7,422 nucleotides of DNA from Comamonadaceae bacterium (GTDB lineage Bacteria; Pseudomonadota; Gammaproteobacteria; Burkholderiales; Burkholderiaceae_C). Under the pieces are notes generated by a model. The model had not been told where the DNA came from and searched no databases. It saw only the letters and a program-made list of their open reading frames with translations. The stretch lies in the NCBI GenBank assembly GCA_947475495.1, contig CANJNX010000032.1:1-7422 (forward strand), read 5' to 3'. A program made the translations under genes and the position numbers. Shown here in pieces: positions 1 through 7,315 of the stretch. Position 1 is the stretch's first letter, and the number at the start of each line of letters is the position of its first letter.

Positions 1-200
1 ATTGCGCGGGTGCCGGTCAAACGTGCGGGAATGATCTTGCCGTTTTCAGCAATAAAGTCACGCAAGGTGTCGATGTCTTTGTAGTCAATCTCTTCCACGC
101 CAGTGACTGTAAAGCGGCAAAAGCGCTTGCGCTTGAACAAGAGAGATTGCGTATTGCGCTTGGGGCGCTTGTCTTTGTTAAATTTCTTAAATGTGGCCAT
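1..200 (-). CDS. rpsR: 30S ribosomal protein S18 (partial, C-terminus beyond window)
   Basis: S18 is a small-subunit protein that pairs with S6 on the platform of the 30S subunit. The first 66 residues are present. They begin [20 protein letters not shown] and carry the Arg/Lys-rich stretch FKRKRFCRF, then the S18 core with [11 protein letters not shown] and [13 protein letters not shown], which is diagnostic. The frame is open to the left edge, so roughly the last 25-30 residues are missing. The ATG is supported by a strong Shine-Dalgarno sequence (AGGAGG) four bases upstream. The gene starts 14 bp after the priB stop, so it is third in the rpsF-priB-rpsR operon; rplI would be expected next, outside the window. 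Its partner S6 is encoded two genes upstream in the same transcript. Confidence 0.97.
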   Translation of the reverse strand, partial: MATFKKFNKDKRPKRNTQSLLFKRKRFCRFTVTGVEEIDYKDIDTLRDFIAENGKIIPARLTGTRA

Positions 201-214
201 GGGGCCTCCTAAAA

Positions 215-508
215 TTAAATTTGCGAAAATTCTTGAATGTGTAAAACCACCGATTTACCGTGCCGGGCGTTGGCTAGAAATCCTTGAAATTTCCAGCGGC
301 TGCCGATGGACTGCTTCACTAGCCTCTCGGCCAATGCACCAAAAGCCATCGCTTTCAGTACGGCTTTCACTTGTCGCTTTGCGCCTGTTTCAAGAACTTC
401 GGACTCGTGTTCGAGAACCAAGTTCAGGGCAGGAATTCCAGCGGGCGTGTACCTCAGGGCTTGCGCCTCTGCGATCATTGCGCTGAGAACAAGTAAATTA
501 GCATCCAC
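215..508 (-). CDS. priB: primosomal replication protein N (PriB)
   Basis: PriB is a small single-stranded-DNA-binding protein with an OB fold. It acts with PriA and DnaT in restart of stalled replication forks. The 97-residue product has the usual PriB length. It shows the recognisable core [20 protein letters not shown] (residues about 17-36), [13 protein letters not shown], and the C-terminal [11 protein letters not shown] strand. Its place between rpsF and rpsR is the conserved one. The start is an unusual GTG at 508-506. A TAG lies seven codons upstream in frame, and an ATG four bases downstream of the GTG is in the wrong frame and stops after nine codons. The next in-frame ATG (codon 11) would remove the first beta strand. 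The only SD-like bases (GGGA) touch the GTG, so translation is probably coupled to rpsF, whose stop is 31 bp upstream. Confidence 0.93.
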   Translation of the reverse strand: MDANLLVLSAMIAEAQALRYTPAGIPALNLVLEHESEVLETGAKRQVKAVLKAMAFGALAERLVKQSIGSRWKFQGFLANARHGKSVVLHIQEFSQI

Positions 509-539
509 TCCCGGTAAACAAATGTTCTACACCAAGCCA

Positions 540-905
540 TTAAGCTTGGTATTCAGCCTGTTGGGTTTTACGTGCGTCTTCACGCTCTACGGTCTTCATC
601 ATGGAGGAAGGGCCGGCTTCGGCTTTCTTCTTCAAGACAGTGAGATGACGCAACACAGCATCGTTGAACTTGAAGGCATGCTCCAACTCAGCCATCACCG
701 CTTGATCAGCTTCGATGTTGACGCAAAGATAATGGGCTTTAGCCAATTTGTTGATCATGTAGACCATCTGACGGCGGCCCCAGTCTTCAACACGGTGCAC
801 TTTTCCACCGCCAGCGGTGATCATGCCCTTGTAACGCTCCAGCATGGCTGGAACTTGCTCGCTCTGATCCGGGTGGATCATGAGAATGATTTCGTAATGA
901 CGCAT
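540..905 (-). CDS. rpsF: 30S ribosomal protein S6
   Basis: S6 is a small-subunit platform protein that binds 16S rRNA as a heterodimer with S18. The 121-residue product begins [19 protein letters not shown], the standard N-terminal strand of the family. It continues with [21 protein letters not shown] (middle region, roughly residues 34-54), [11 protein letters not shown], and the [11 protein letters not shown] strand, followed by a short charged tail. Length is close to the usual 95-135 residues. The ATG at 905-903 is chosen over an in-frame ATG at 1022 because homology begins exactly here and an SD sequence (AAGGAGT, 910-916) precedes it; the longer version would also run through the leader hairpin. 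First gene of rpsF-priB-rpsR. A TATAAT box and a hairpin leader lie upstream. Confidence 0.97.
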   Translation of the reverse strand: MRHYEIILMIHPDQSEQVPAMLERYKGMITAGGGKVHRVEDWGRRQMVYMINKLAKAHYLCVNIEADQAVMAELEHAFKFNDAVLRHLTVLKKKAEAGPSSMMKTVEREDARKTQQAEYQA

Positions 906-924
906 TGATACTCCTTGTGGATTA

Positions 925-936
925 CCCCAAACGGGG
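925..936 (-). other. small hairpin in the rpsF leader
   Basis: CCCC-GTTT-GGGG on the minus strand forms a four-base-pair, four-base-loop hairpin. It lies between the larger leader hairpin (945-974) and the SD sequence of rpsF (910-916). It could take part in alternative leader folding or translational control, but on its own it is weak and may be chance. Confidence 0.35.
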
Positions 937-939
937 ATG

Positions 940-974
940 AAAAAGCGGCCCTCAGCGTCTAATTGAGGTGCCGC
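940..974 (-). terminator. strong hairpin with U-run in the rpsF leader (attenuator, terminator or S6:S18 site)
   Basis: Read on the minus strand, GCGGC (974-970) pairs perfectly with GCCGC (949-945). After a single bulged A, CCTCA (968-964) pairs with TGAGG (954-950) around a nine-base loop. The 3' arm is followed at once by TTTTT (944-940). Ten base pairs plus a U-tract is the form of a Rho-independent terminator. It sits between the putative rpsF promoter (990-995) and the rpsF start, so it may attenuate the ribosomal operon. It could also stop transcripts arriving from ppsA and the symporter. In several bacteria the rpsF leader carries an S6:S18-binding structure with a CCG element. A CCG occurs in the 3' arm here, but I could not fit the published consensus. 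Confidence 0.6.
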
Positions 975-989
975 AAGGCGAAGCCAATG

Positions 990-995
990 ATTATA
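990..995 (-). promoter_or_regulatory. -10 box of a putative rpsF operon promoter
   Basis: The minus strand reads TATAAT exactly, in a gap between the symporter stop (1056) and the rpsF ATG (905). Transcription would start near 984-983, giving a leader of about 78 nt. No good -35 is seen: the hexamer at 17-base spacing (1013-1018) is GTCAGC. A strong -10 upstream of a ribosomal-protein operon is expected, but the missing -35 keeps the call moderate. Confidence 0.5.
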
Positions 996-1055
996 GCCCA
1001 ATCCCGCTCCGAGCTGACCCACCCCACGGATGAGGACCCTCTAGGGTTGAAATGC

Positions 1056-3338
1056 TTATGCGTTTTCGGCTTTTTGCTGGCTCAGCAGGCTGACCAGCAC
1101 CGTTGCTGCAATGCCTGCTGGCACCCCGAAAACACCTGCCGATACAGGCTGAATATCCCACCACATGCCGTGCCCAGGTAGCTCAAACGCCCGCCGAAAC
1201 ACCGCGTGGTTGATAACCATGTAATACAAAGTCACGCCCAGGCCCGTCAACATCCCCATGACGGCGCCTGCATGGGTCGTTCCGCGCCAAAAAACCCCTA
1301 AAACCATCGCAGGTACCAAGGCAGCGCCCGCCAGAGAAAACGAGGCGGCAACCAAATACAAAATGCCGCCAGGTCGTTGGGCCGCCGCATACGCCGCAAG
1401 CAAGGCCACAACCAGCAGCGCAAATTTAGACCACATCACACGCCGCATCGATTGATCAACGTTGTTGTTGCCATCAAAATACATATCGTGCGCCAATGCA
1501 TTGCCAATCGTCAACAGCAAGCCGTCCGCCGTAGAAAGCGCTGCAGCCAAGCCTCCTGCGGCAACTAAAACGGAAATCACATAAGGCAAGCCCCCAATTT
1601 CAGGGGTGGCAAGCATGATCACATCGGCGCTTATCTTCAATTCTGCAAACTGCAATACCCCGTCTGCATTGACATCCGAGTAAGAAATCAAGGTTGGGTC
1701 CCGCGACCACTGTGCCAACCAAGCAGGCAACTGATCAAATGGCTGTCCCACCAAATGGGCCAAAACCTCATACTTCACCAAGACGGCCAAAGCAGGTGCG
1801 GCCAAGTACAAGAGTGCAATAAACACCAAAGACCACGCCACAGACGTTCGCGCTTGCTTGACAGAGGGGGTCGTGAAATAACGCGTCAACAAATGCGGCA
1901 ATCCGGCCGTTCCGACCATCAAGCAAAACATGAGCGCCAAAAAATTAGCACGTGACGACTGAAATTCGTTTTGCTCTTCTGGCGAGCCCTTGGGATCACC
2001 CGCAAAAGCCTGGGTATGCTGGGGCAGCCCTCCCATGGGTTTTGCACGCTCTCGGTTTTCATCCCGTTGCTGCGACCATAGTTGCCGTGCCGCATTGGCA
2101 TCTTTCGGTAGGGCCGCCAACTCCTTTCGAATTGCTGTGACTCGGTCTTCATTGGCTTTGGAACTTCCTAGCTCATTTAAGGTCTTTCGCAATTCCAATC
2201 GCTGCGCTTGCAAAGCCGCTGGCACGTCAATCAGCTTGCTCTCGAAGTCCTGGGCTCTTTGTCCATAGATGGCAATCACTTCTTTTTCTTGCGGTGAATC
2301 CAGCAACCCTTGCTCAATGGCAGTAATTTTTAGCAACTGTTGCCCGTAAGCCCACGCAGCGATGGGATTGCCCACTTGCTTATAAGACAACCAAGAAACC
2401 GGAATCAAGAAAGCCAAAATGATGACGACATACTGTGTGACCTGCGTCCACGTAACGGCCCGCATACCGCCTAAAAAAGAACACACCAAAACACCGCCCA
2501 GGCCTAACAAAATTCCAATTTCAAAATGCAAACCGGTAAGCCTTGAAGTGATCAGGCCCACACCGTAAATTTGGGCAACTACATACGTAAATGAACAAAG
2601 AACGGCAGCAATGGCCGCAATGATGCGCGGCCAGCGTCCGCCAAAGCGCAAAGCAAAATAATCCGGAACCGTATAAAGATTGTGTTCGCGCAAATAAGGT
2701 GCGACCAACAGTGCCAGCAAGCAAAACCCGCCCGTCCAACCAAGGACATAGGCAAGGCCGCCAGGTTGATTGCCCACTCCAGAAAAGCCCTGCAAGTACA
2801 AGCCCCCTGCCAGACTGATGAAGGATGCGGCACTCATCCAATCGGCCGCAGTTGCCATGCCGTTATATACCGCAGGGATTCTTCGTCCGGCAACGTAGTA
2901 TTCAGGCGCGCTGGATGTTCTGCCATACACCCCAACCCCTGCGTACAAGACCAAGGTTAAAACCAAAAAGGATCCTGCTATCCAGGCACGAGGTACTCCC
3001 CAGTACTCAAAAACTGCCAAGACAAGCAAAGCAACCAGCAAGCACGCCACATACCAACCAAAGCGACGGTGGATTGCTTGGGTGTATTTCTTGTAATTGT
3101 CAGCATCAACTTGCCACACTTCTTGGGAGTCGGTGTTTTTTCGCCACGCAAAAACAATAACGATCGCAATGAAGATCAAAACGGAGCCTTGCGCAGCGAA
3201 CCAAAAACTCACAGGCCAATCGGCAACCACCATCTGCAAATCACGGGCGAAGAACACCACGCCAAATGAAGCAGCAAACCACAAAGTCAGCAAAACGGCA
3301 TGCAGCCGCCAGGAAGTTGTGGTCTGCATAGCTTTCAT
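1056..3338 (-). CDS. sodium:solute symporter, ActP/VC_2705-like, with fused N-terminal DUF4212 domain
   Basis: This 760-residue inner-membrane protein belongs to the sodium:solute symporter (SSS) family. By resemblance to ActP it probably imports a small carboxylate such as acetate, but the substrate is inferred. Residues about 10-68 look like DUF4212, usually a separate small subunit ([27 protein letters not shown]). The SSS core follows: [20 protein letters not shown] (146-165), [30 protein letters not shown] (290-303), [16 protein letters not shown] (474-489), and the sodium-site region [11 protein letters not shown] (599-609). A charged, helix-prone insertion covers about 335-460. Residues 555-566 form an EF-hand-like loop ([12 protein letters not shown]). 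The start at 3338 is chosen because its ATG overlaps the ppsA stop as ATGA. An open frame continues 27 codons further upstream, but that part lies inside ppsA. No SD is seen, which fits translational coupling. No obvious terminator lies directly after the stop. Confidence 0.9.
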   Translation of the reverse strand: MKAMQTTTSWRLHAVLLTLWFAASFGVVFFARDLQMVVADWPVSFWFAAQGSVLIFIAIVIVFAWRKNTDSQEVWQVDADNYKKYTQAIHRRFGWYVACLLVALLVLAVFEYWGVPRAWIAGSFLVLTLVLYAGVGVYGRTSSAPEYYVAGRRIPAVYNGMATAADWMSAASFISLAGGLYLQGFSGVGNQPGGLAYVLGWTGGFCLLALLVAPYLREHNLYTVPDYFALRFGGRWPRIIAAIAAVLCSFTYVVAQIYGVGLITSRLTGLHFEIGILLGLGGVLVCSFLGGMRAVTWTQVTQYVVIILAFLIPVSWLSYKQVGNPIAAWAYGQQLLKITAIEQGLLDSPQEKEVIAIYGQRAQDFESKLIDVPAALQAQRLELRKTLNELGSSKANEDRVTAIRKELAALPKDANAARQLWSQQRDENRERAKPMGGLPQHTQAFAGDPKGSPEEQNEFQSSRANFLALMFCLMVGTAGLPHLLTRYFTTPSVKQARTSVAWSLVFIALLYLAAPALAVLVKYEVLAHLVGQPFDQLPAWLAQWSRDPTLISYSDVNADGVLQFAELKISADVIMLATPEIGGLPYVISVLVAAGGLAAALSTADGLLLTIGNALAHDMYFDGNNNVDQSMRRVMWSKFALLVVALLAAYAAAQRPGGILYLVAASFSLAGAALVPAMVLGVFWRGTTHAGAVMGMLTGLGVTLYYMVINHAVFRRAFELPGHGMWWDIQPVSAGVFGVPAGIAATVLVSLLSQQKAENA

Positions 3339-5728
3339 CGTGCGGCGAGTTGTTGCCAGGTAGAAATCACCGAGTCGGGATTGAGCGAGATCGAAGAAAT
3401 TCCTTGCTGATTCAACCACTGCGCAAAGTCAGGGTGGTCGCTTGGGCCTTGTCCGCAAATGCCAATATATTTTCCTTGGGCCTTGCAAGCCTGAATCGCC
3501 AGGCTAATCAATGCTTTCACTGCGGGGTCGCGCTCATCAAAGTCATGGGCTAGCAGCTCCAAACCCGAATCACGGTCCAAGCCCAAAGTCAATTGCGTTA
3601 AGTCATTGGAGCCAATGGAAAAACCATCAAAGTATTCTAAAAATTCGTTTGCCAAAATTGCATTGCTTGGGATCTCGCACATCATGATGAGCTTCAAATC
3701 GTCTCTGCCGCGCTCTAAGCCGTGTCGCGCCAATAACTCCGTGACTTTTTTGGCTTGCCCCAAGGTTCGGACAAAAGGCACCATGACCTGAACATTGGCC
3801 AAGCCCATGTCATTGCGAACGCGTTTGATCGCTTCACACTCCATCGCAAAGGCTTCGCCAAACTCAGCGCTCACATAACGCGCTGCACCGCGAAATCCGA
3901 GCATCGGGTTTTCTTCTTCTGGTTCATAACGGCTGCCGCCAATGAGTTTGCGGTATTCATTCGACTTAAAGTCTGACAAGCGAACGATCACTGGCTTGGG
4001 CCAAAAGGCTGCGGCAATGGTTGCCACACCTTCAGCGACACGGTCCACATAAAACGCACGAGGCGATGCGTGACCACGAGCCACGGATTCGACCGCTTTT
4101 TTCAGATCAGCATCGACATTGGGGTAGTCCAGAATAGCTTTGGGATGAACACCAATGTTGTTATTGATGATGAACTCCAAACGCGCCAAACCCACACCCG
4201 AATTGGGAAGCTGGCAAAAATCAAATGCCAACTGGGGGTTGCCAACGTTCATCATGATTTTGACGGGGATCTCTGGCATCACGCCACGCACGACTTCCGA
4301 TACTTCGGTCTCCAACAGGCCGTCATAAATAAAACCCGTGTCCCCTTCTGCGCAGCTCACTGTCACCAGCATGCCGTTTTTGAGGACGTCGGTCGCGTGA
4401 CCACAACCAACCACCGCGGGTATTCCTAATTCACGGGCAATGATGGCCGCATGGCAGGTGCGACCGCCCCGGTTGGTCACAATCGCCGAGGCGCGTTTCA
4501 TCACTGGCTCCCAGTTGGGATCGGTCATGTCTGTCACCAAAATATCACCTGCTTGGACGGTGTCCATTTCACTGATGTTATGAACAATGCGCACAGGCCC
4601 AGTGCCAATTTTTTGCCCGATTGCTCGGCCGTCCACCAAGACCGCGCCCTTGCCTTTGAGTTTGTAGCGGTACTCTACAGAGTTGCCCGCTTGGCTCTTC
4701 ACAGTCTCTGGCCGGGCTTGCAAGATGTAAAGCTGGCCATCGATACCATCTTTGCCCCATTCAATGTCCATAGGGCGGCCGTAATGGTCTTCGATCACCA
4801 AAGCGTAATGTGCAAGTTGCTCCACATCGCTGTCAGTTAAGGAGTAGCGATTGCGAAGTTCTGTAGGCACGTCCGTGGTTTTCACCAGTTTGGCACCTGC
4901 AGCTTGTTCTTTTTGGCTGGTGAACTCCATCTGTAAAAGTTTAGAGCCCAAGCTGCGGCGAATCACCGCCCGCTTACCCGCGCGAAGCATGGGCTTGTGC
5001 ACATAAAACTCGTCGGGATTGACAGCGCCTTGAACCACGGTTTCGCCCAGGCCATAACTCGATGTAATAAAAACCACATCCGAAAAGCCAGACTCGGTAT
5101 CAATCGTGAACATCACGCCAGCCGCACCCAGATCTGATCGCACCATGCGCTGAATGCCAGCACTCAGGGCCACATGCTCGTGGGCAAACCCTTTGTGCAC
5201 GCGGTAACTGATGGCGCGGTCGTTGTAGAGCGAGGCAAAGACTTCGCGGATTTTGTGCAAGATATCGTCGATACCGACCACATTCAAAAAGGTTTCTTGC
5301 TGACCCGCAAAGGACGCGTCTGGCAAATCCTCGGCTGTGGCTGAAGAACGAACCGCAAACGACACCTCTGGATTTCCAGACTGCAATACCTTGAACGCCC
5401 GTCGAATGCCTTCCTCCAAGTCTTGGGGGAAAGGCTGGGCCTCCACCATGGCGCGAATGTCGGCTCCGACCGAGGCCAAGGCCCGGACATCTTCAACATC
5501 GAGCTGCGCCAATCGGGCGTTGATGCGTCCGCTTAAATCTTCATGTTTTAAAAATTCTCTGAAGGCATGGGCTGTGGTGGCAAACCCGGTAGGCACTTTC
5601 ACACCCTGGGGCAGTTGAGAAATCATCTCTCCCAAGCTGGCATTTTTCCCACCCACCGACTCGACATCGTCCATGCGCAAAAACTCAAAGGGAACCACCA
5701 AATCGGTCGGACCGAATAGATTAGACAT
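3335..5728 (-). CDS. ppsA: phosphoenolpyruvate synthase (pyruvate, water dikinase)
   Basis: The enzyme converts ATP, pyruvate and water to PEP, AMP and phosphate, the entry step to gluconeogenesis from pyruvate, lactate or related acids; it is cytosolic. The 797-residue product is full length (E. coli 792). The N-terminal ATP-grasp-like domain (about 15-345) has [10 protein letters not shown] (26-35) and [20 protein letters not shown] (125-144). The swivel domain (about 385-460) contains [10 protein letters not shown], with catalytic His426 and the regulatory Thr424 two residues before it. The C-terminal TIM barrel has CEIPSNA (684-690), [17 protein letters not shown] (706-722) and the active-site Cys758 in CGQGPSD. 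The ATG at 5728 has a GGAG five bases upstream. It is divergent from ppsR, whose product controls it, and it overlaps the downstream symporter gene by four bases. All key residues are intact. Confidence 0.98.
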   Translation of the reverse strand: MSNLFGPTDLVVPFEFLRMDDVESVGGKNASLGEMISQLPQGVKVPTGFATTAHAFREFLKHEDLSGRINARLAQLDVEDVRALASVGADIRAMVEAQPFPQDLEEGIRRAFKVLQSGNPEVSFAVRSSATAEDLPDASFAGQQETFLNVVGIDDILHKIREVFASLYNDRAISYRVHKGFAHEHVALSAGIQRMVRSDLGAAGVMFTIDTESGFSDVVFITSSYGLGETVVQGAVNPDEFYVHKPMLRAGKRAVIRRSLGSKLLQMEFTSQKEQAAGAKLVKTTDVPTELRNRYSLTDSDVEQLAHYALVIEDHYGRPMDIEWGKDGIDGQLYILQARPETVKSQAGNSVEYRYKLKGKGAVLVDGRAIGQKIGTGPVRIVHNISEMDTVQAGDILVTDMTDPNWEPVMKRASAIVTNRGGRTCHAAIIARELGIPAVVGCGHATDVLKNGMLVTVSCAEGDTGFIYDGLLETEVSEVVRGVMPEIPVKIMMNVGNPQLAFDFCQLPNSGVGLARLEFIINNNIGVHPKAILDYPNVDADLKKAVESVARGHASPRAFYVDRVAEGVATIAAAFWPKPVIVRLSDFKSNEYRKLIGGSRYEPEEENPMLGFRGAARYVSAEFGEAFAMECEAIKRVRNDMGLANVQVMVPFVRTLGQAKKVTELLARHGLERGRDDLKLIMMCEIPSNAILANEFLEYFDGFSIGSNDLTQLTLGLDRDSGLELLAHDFDERDPAVKALISLAIQACKAQGKYIGICGQGPSDHPDFAQWLNQQGISSISLNPDSVISTWQQLAAR

Positions 5729-5833
5729 AAAGACTCCAAAGTTAAAAACCCTGGCGGTTGCGATCAGCGCCCTGCTTTTGTGTTTGTTGCTTTACACAGG
5801 TGCGCTATTCAAAAACCGCGAAAAATGGACTTC

Positions 5834-5839
5834 ATTGTA
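5834..5839 (-). promoter_or_regulatory. possible -10 box for ppsA
   Basis: TACAAT on the minus strand matches the sigma-70 -10 consensus at five of six bases and lies 105 bp upstream of the ppsA ATG in the divergent ppsA/ppsR gap. The -35 position (5857-5862) reads CTCTGT, which is not a match, so an activator would be needed or the box is chance. Confidence 0.22.
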
Positions 5840-5870
5840 GGGCGATGCCCCCTTGCACAGAGGAATTACC

Positions 5871-5915
5871 ATGGGTGCACAATTCAGGCCTCAACGCATC
5901 TATTTCCAACCCTAG
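5871..5915 (+). CDS. possible 14-residue leader peptide upstream of ppsR
   Basis: A short frame, MGAQFRPQRIYFQP followed by TAG, starts at an ATG with a well-placed Shine-Dalgarno sequence (AGAGGA, 5859-5864, six bases before the ATG). Its stop ends four bases before the ppsR ATG, and it is in a different frame. The ppsR start itself has no SD-like bases. The arrangement suggests that ribosomes load at the small frame and reinitiate on ppsR. The peptide resembles nothing I recognise and shows no run of one amino acid that would mark classical attenuation. It could instead be chance, with ppsR starting at the in-frame ATG at 5845. Confidence 0.4.
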   Translation: MGAQFRPQRIYFQP

Positions 5916-5919
5916 CCCT

Positions 5920-6741
5920 ATGCCCAATCGCAGCGTATTTTTTGTGTCCGACGGTACTGGCATCACAGCCGAGACCTTTGGCAATGCCATCTTGGCCCAA
6001 TTCGAAACCAAGGCGCGGCATGTGCGCCTGCCTTTCATTGATACAGCAGACAAAGCGCACCAAGCGGTTCGTCAGATCAACCATGCAGCCATTGTTGATG
6101 GCAATAAGCCCATCGTTTTCACGACCTTGGTGAATATGGAAATTTTGAAAGTGATTCAAGAAGGCTGCCAAGGCATGCTCTTGGACATGTTTGGCATGTT
6201 TGTGCACCCCCTTGAGCAAGAGCTCAACCTGAAATCAAACCACCGCGTAGGAAGGTTTAGCGATGCCAGCAAAAGCAAGGAATACCACGACCGCATTGAA
6301 GCCATTAATTTTTCACTCGCCCACGACGATGGGCAAAGCAACCGCGACTTAGAACAGTCCGATGTCATTTTGGTTGGCATCAGCCGCAGCGGGAAAACGC
6401 CAACATCCCTCTATCTGGCCATGCAATATGGTCTGAAAGCGTCGAACTACCCGCTGATCCCGGAGGACTTTGATCGCCGCCAGCTTCCGCCTGCCTTGCT
6501 ACCCCACAAGAGCAAGATTTTTGGCCTGAGTATTCAACCTGAGCGATTGAGCGAAATTCGCAACGAACGCCGACCCCATTCCAAATACGCCTCCATAGAA
6601 AACTGTCGTTTTGAAGTCTCGGAGGCAGAAAGTATGATGCGCAGGGCCGGAATCCGGTGGCTATCGACGACGACCAAATCCATCGAAGAAATAGCCACCA
6701 CGATCTTGCAAGAACTCCATCCCGAGCGACTGGCGTACTGA
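5920..6741 (+). CDS. ppsR: phosphoenolpyruvate synthase regulatory protein (PEP synthase kinase/pyrophosphorylase, DUF299)
   Basis: PpsR is a bifunctional cytosolic enzyme. It inactivates PpsA by ADP-dependent phosphorylation of the threonine near the catalytic histidine, and reactivates it by phosphate-dependent removal that yields pyrophosphate. The 273-residue length is normal for the family. The N-terminus SVFFVSDGTGITAETFGNAI (5-24) is the family signature. The P-loop GISRSGKT (153-160) binds the nucleotide. Further family segments are SLYLAMQYGLKASNYPLIPED (about 163-183) and the C-terminal RRAGIRWLSTTTKSIEEIA (241-259). The start at 5920 is set by where homology begins; upstream in-frame ATGs at 5758 and 5845 add unconserved residues. 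No SD precedes it, but a short upstream frame may feed ribosomes to it. It is divergent from its target ppsA. Confidence 0.95.
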   Translation: MPNRSVFFVSDGTGITAETFGNAILAQFETKARHVRLPFIDTADKAHQAVRQINHAAIVDGNKPIVFTTLVNMEILKVIQEGCQGMLLDMFGMFVHPLEQELNLKSNHRVGRFSDASKSKEYHDRIEAINFSLAHDDGQSNRDLEQSDVILVGISRSGKTPTSLYLAMQYGLKASNYPLIPEDFDRRQLPPALLPHKSKIFGLSIQPERLSEIRNERRPHSKYASIENCRFEVSEAESMMRRAGIRWLSTTTKSIEEIATTILQELHPERLAY

Positions 6742-6763
6742 CCGGCTTGGGGGTTGCCTTGGC

Positions 6764-7171
6764 TTACAGCCCGATGGCCGCCAGCCCCGCCCGTGCGATT
6801 TGAGCATCTTCGTTGGACTTCACACCGCTCACGCCCACTGCGCCTAGGCAATGGCCGTCTTTCATGATGGGTACACCGCCTTCGAGCATGCCGTCTAAAG
6901 TAGGTGCGCTCAAAAATGACGCCCGCCCGCCATTGATCATGTCTTCGTACACTTTGCTCTCGCGCCGACCCATGGCTGACGTACGCGCTTTGGCAGGGGC
7001 GATCAAGGCTGAAATAGGAGCTGCACCGTCTAGGCGTTGAAACCACAGCATATTGCCGCCGTCATCGACGATGGCAATACTCACAGCCCAAGCGTGTTGG
7101 ACAGCTTCGGCCTCTGCTGCAGCGGCAATGGTTTTGATATCGGCGAGTTCGAGAATGGTTTTGTTTTTCAT
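6764..7171 (-). CDS. GlcG/HbpS family protein (possible heme-binding)
   Basis: This 135-residue protein belongs to the GlcG/HbpS (haem-degrading, DUF336) family. Some members bind heme or accompany glycolate-oxidation genes; many have no known role. Family segments are AWAVSIAIVDDGGNMLWFQR (28-47), APAKARTSAMGRRESKVYED (58-77), FLSAP, and GGVPIMKDGHCLGAVGVSG (98-116). No signal peptide is visible, so it is probably cytosolic. The chosen ATG (7171) starts at the usual family N-terminus, MKNKTILELADIK. An in-frame ATG at 7207 would add twelve unconserved residues and lies inside a palindrome. Neither start has a well-spaced SD sequence. The gene ends 22 bp from the ppsR stop, tail to tail. No glycolate-oxidase or heme genes are nearby, so its specific role cannot be inferred. 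Confidence 0.87.
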   Translation of the reverse strand: MKNKTILELADIKTIAAAAEAEAVQHAWAVSIAIVDDGGNMLWFQRLDGAAPISALIAPAKARTSAMGRRESKVYEDMINGGRASFLSAPTLDGMLEGGVPIMKDGHCLGAVGVSGVKSNEDAQIARAGLAAIGL

Positions 7172-7200
7172 ACAAGTGGGCCAGAAAGGGTTGAAAGTCG

Positions 7201-7216
7201 TGAGCATACCTGCTCA
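7201..7216. repeat. inverted repeat upstream of the GlcG/HbpS-like gene
   Basis: TGAGCA-TACC-TGCTCA is a perfect six-base inverted repeat with a four-base spacer, 30 bp upstream of the chosen ATG of the GlcG/HbpS-like gene. It could be an operator half-site pair or a leader hairpin. It is short enough to be chance. Confidence 0.35.
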
Positions 7217-7286
7217 ACATGGCTTGGTTTACGCTTCATTTCGAACAACACCCCTGAAAATAATCGGGGCAATGCGATGTTCTCGC

Positions 7287-7315
7287 TTGGTATTTCGCTT
7301 GAAACTGCCTAAAAT
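7287..7315 (+). promoter_or_regulatory. sigma-70-like promoter for the right-edge gene
   Basis: TTGGTA (7287-7292, four of six bases) and TAAAAT (7310-7315, five of six) are separated by 17 bases. Transcription would begin near 7322, about 30 bp before the ATG at 7353. It overlaps a sigma-32-like promoter. Confidence 0.5.

Noticed and set aside
306..908. Plus-strand open frame of 200 codons across priB and rpsF
   Set aside because: It is the antisense shadow of two well-conserved genes, has no SD, and its product resembles no family.
906..1022. N-terminal extension of rpsF to an upstream ATG
   Set aside because: The added 39 residues are not S6-like, translate the leader hairpin, and would start upstream of the putative promoter; the ATG at 905 has a good SD.
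1036..1047. Palindrome ACCCTCTAGGGT just after the symporter stop as a terminator
   Set aside because: The loop would be two to four bases and no T-run follows on the minus strand.
3339..3419. 27-codon N-terminal extension of the symporter
   Set aside because: It lies wholly inside ppsA, lacks family similarity, and the ATGA overlap gives a better start.
5784..5811. TTGTTG-N16-TATTCA as a ppsR promoter
   Set aside because: Only about half of the consensus bases match at the -35; not enough to call.
5758..5919. 54-codon N-terminal extension of ppsR
   Set aside because: Conserved PpsR sequence begins at 5920; the extension is Cys/Pro-rich and unconserved and has no SD at its ATG.
6534..7046. 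Minus-strand open frame of 170 codons
   Set aside because: It overlaps the GlcG/HbpS-like gene in another frame and runs antisense into ppsR; the product is Arg/Ser-rich with no recognisable domain.
7251..7268. CCCC/GGGG inverted repeat with AT-rich loop before the right-edge gene
   Set aside because: Only four to six pairs with a bulge and no T-run; probably chance.
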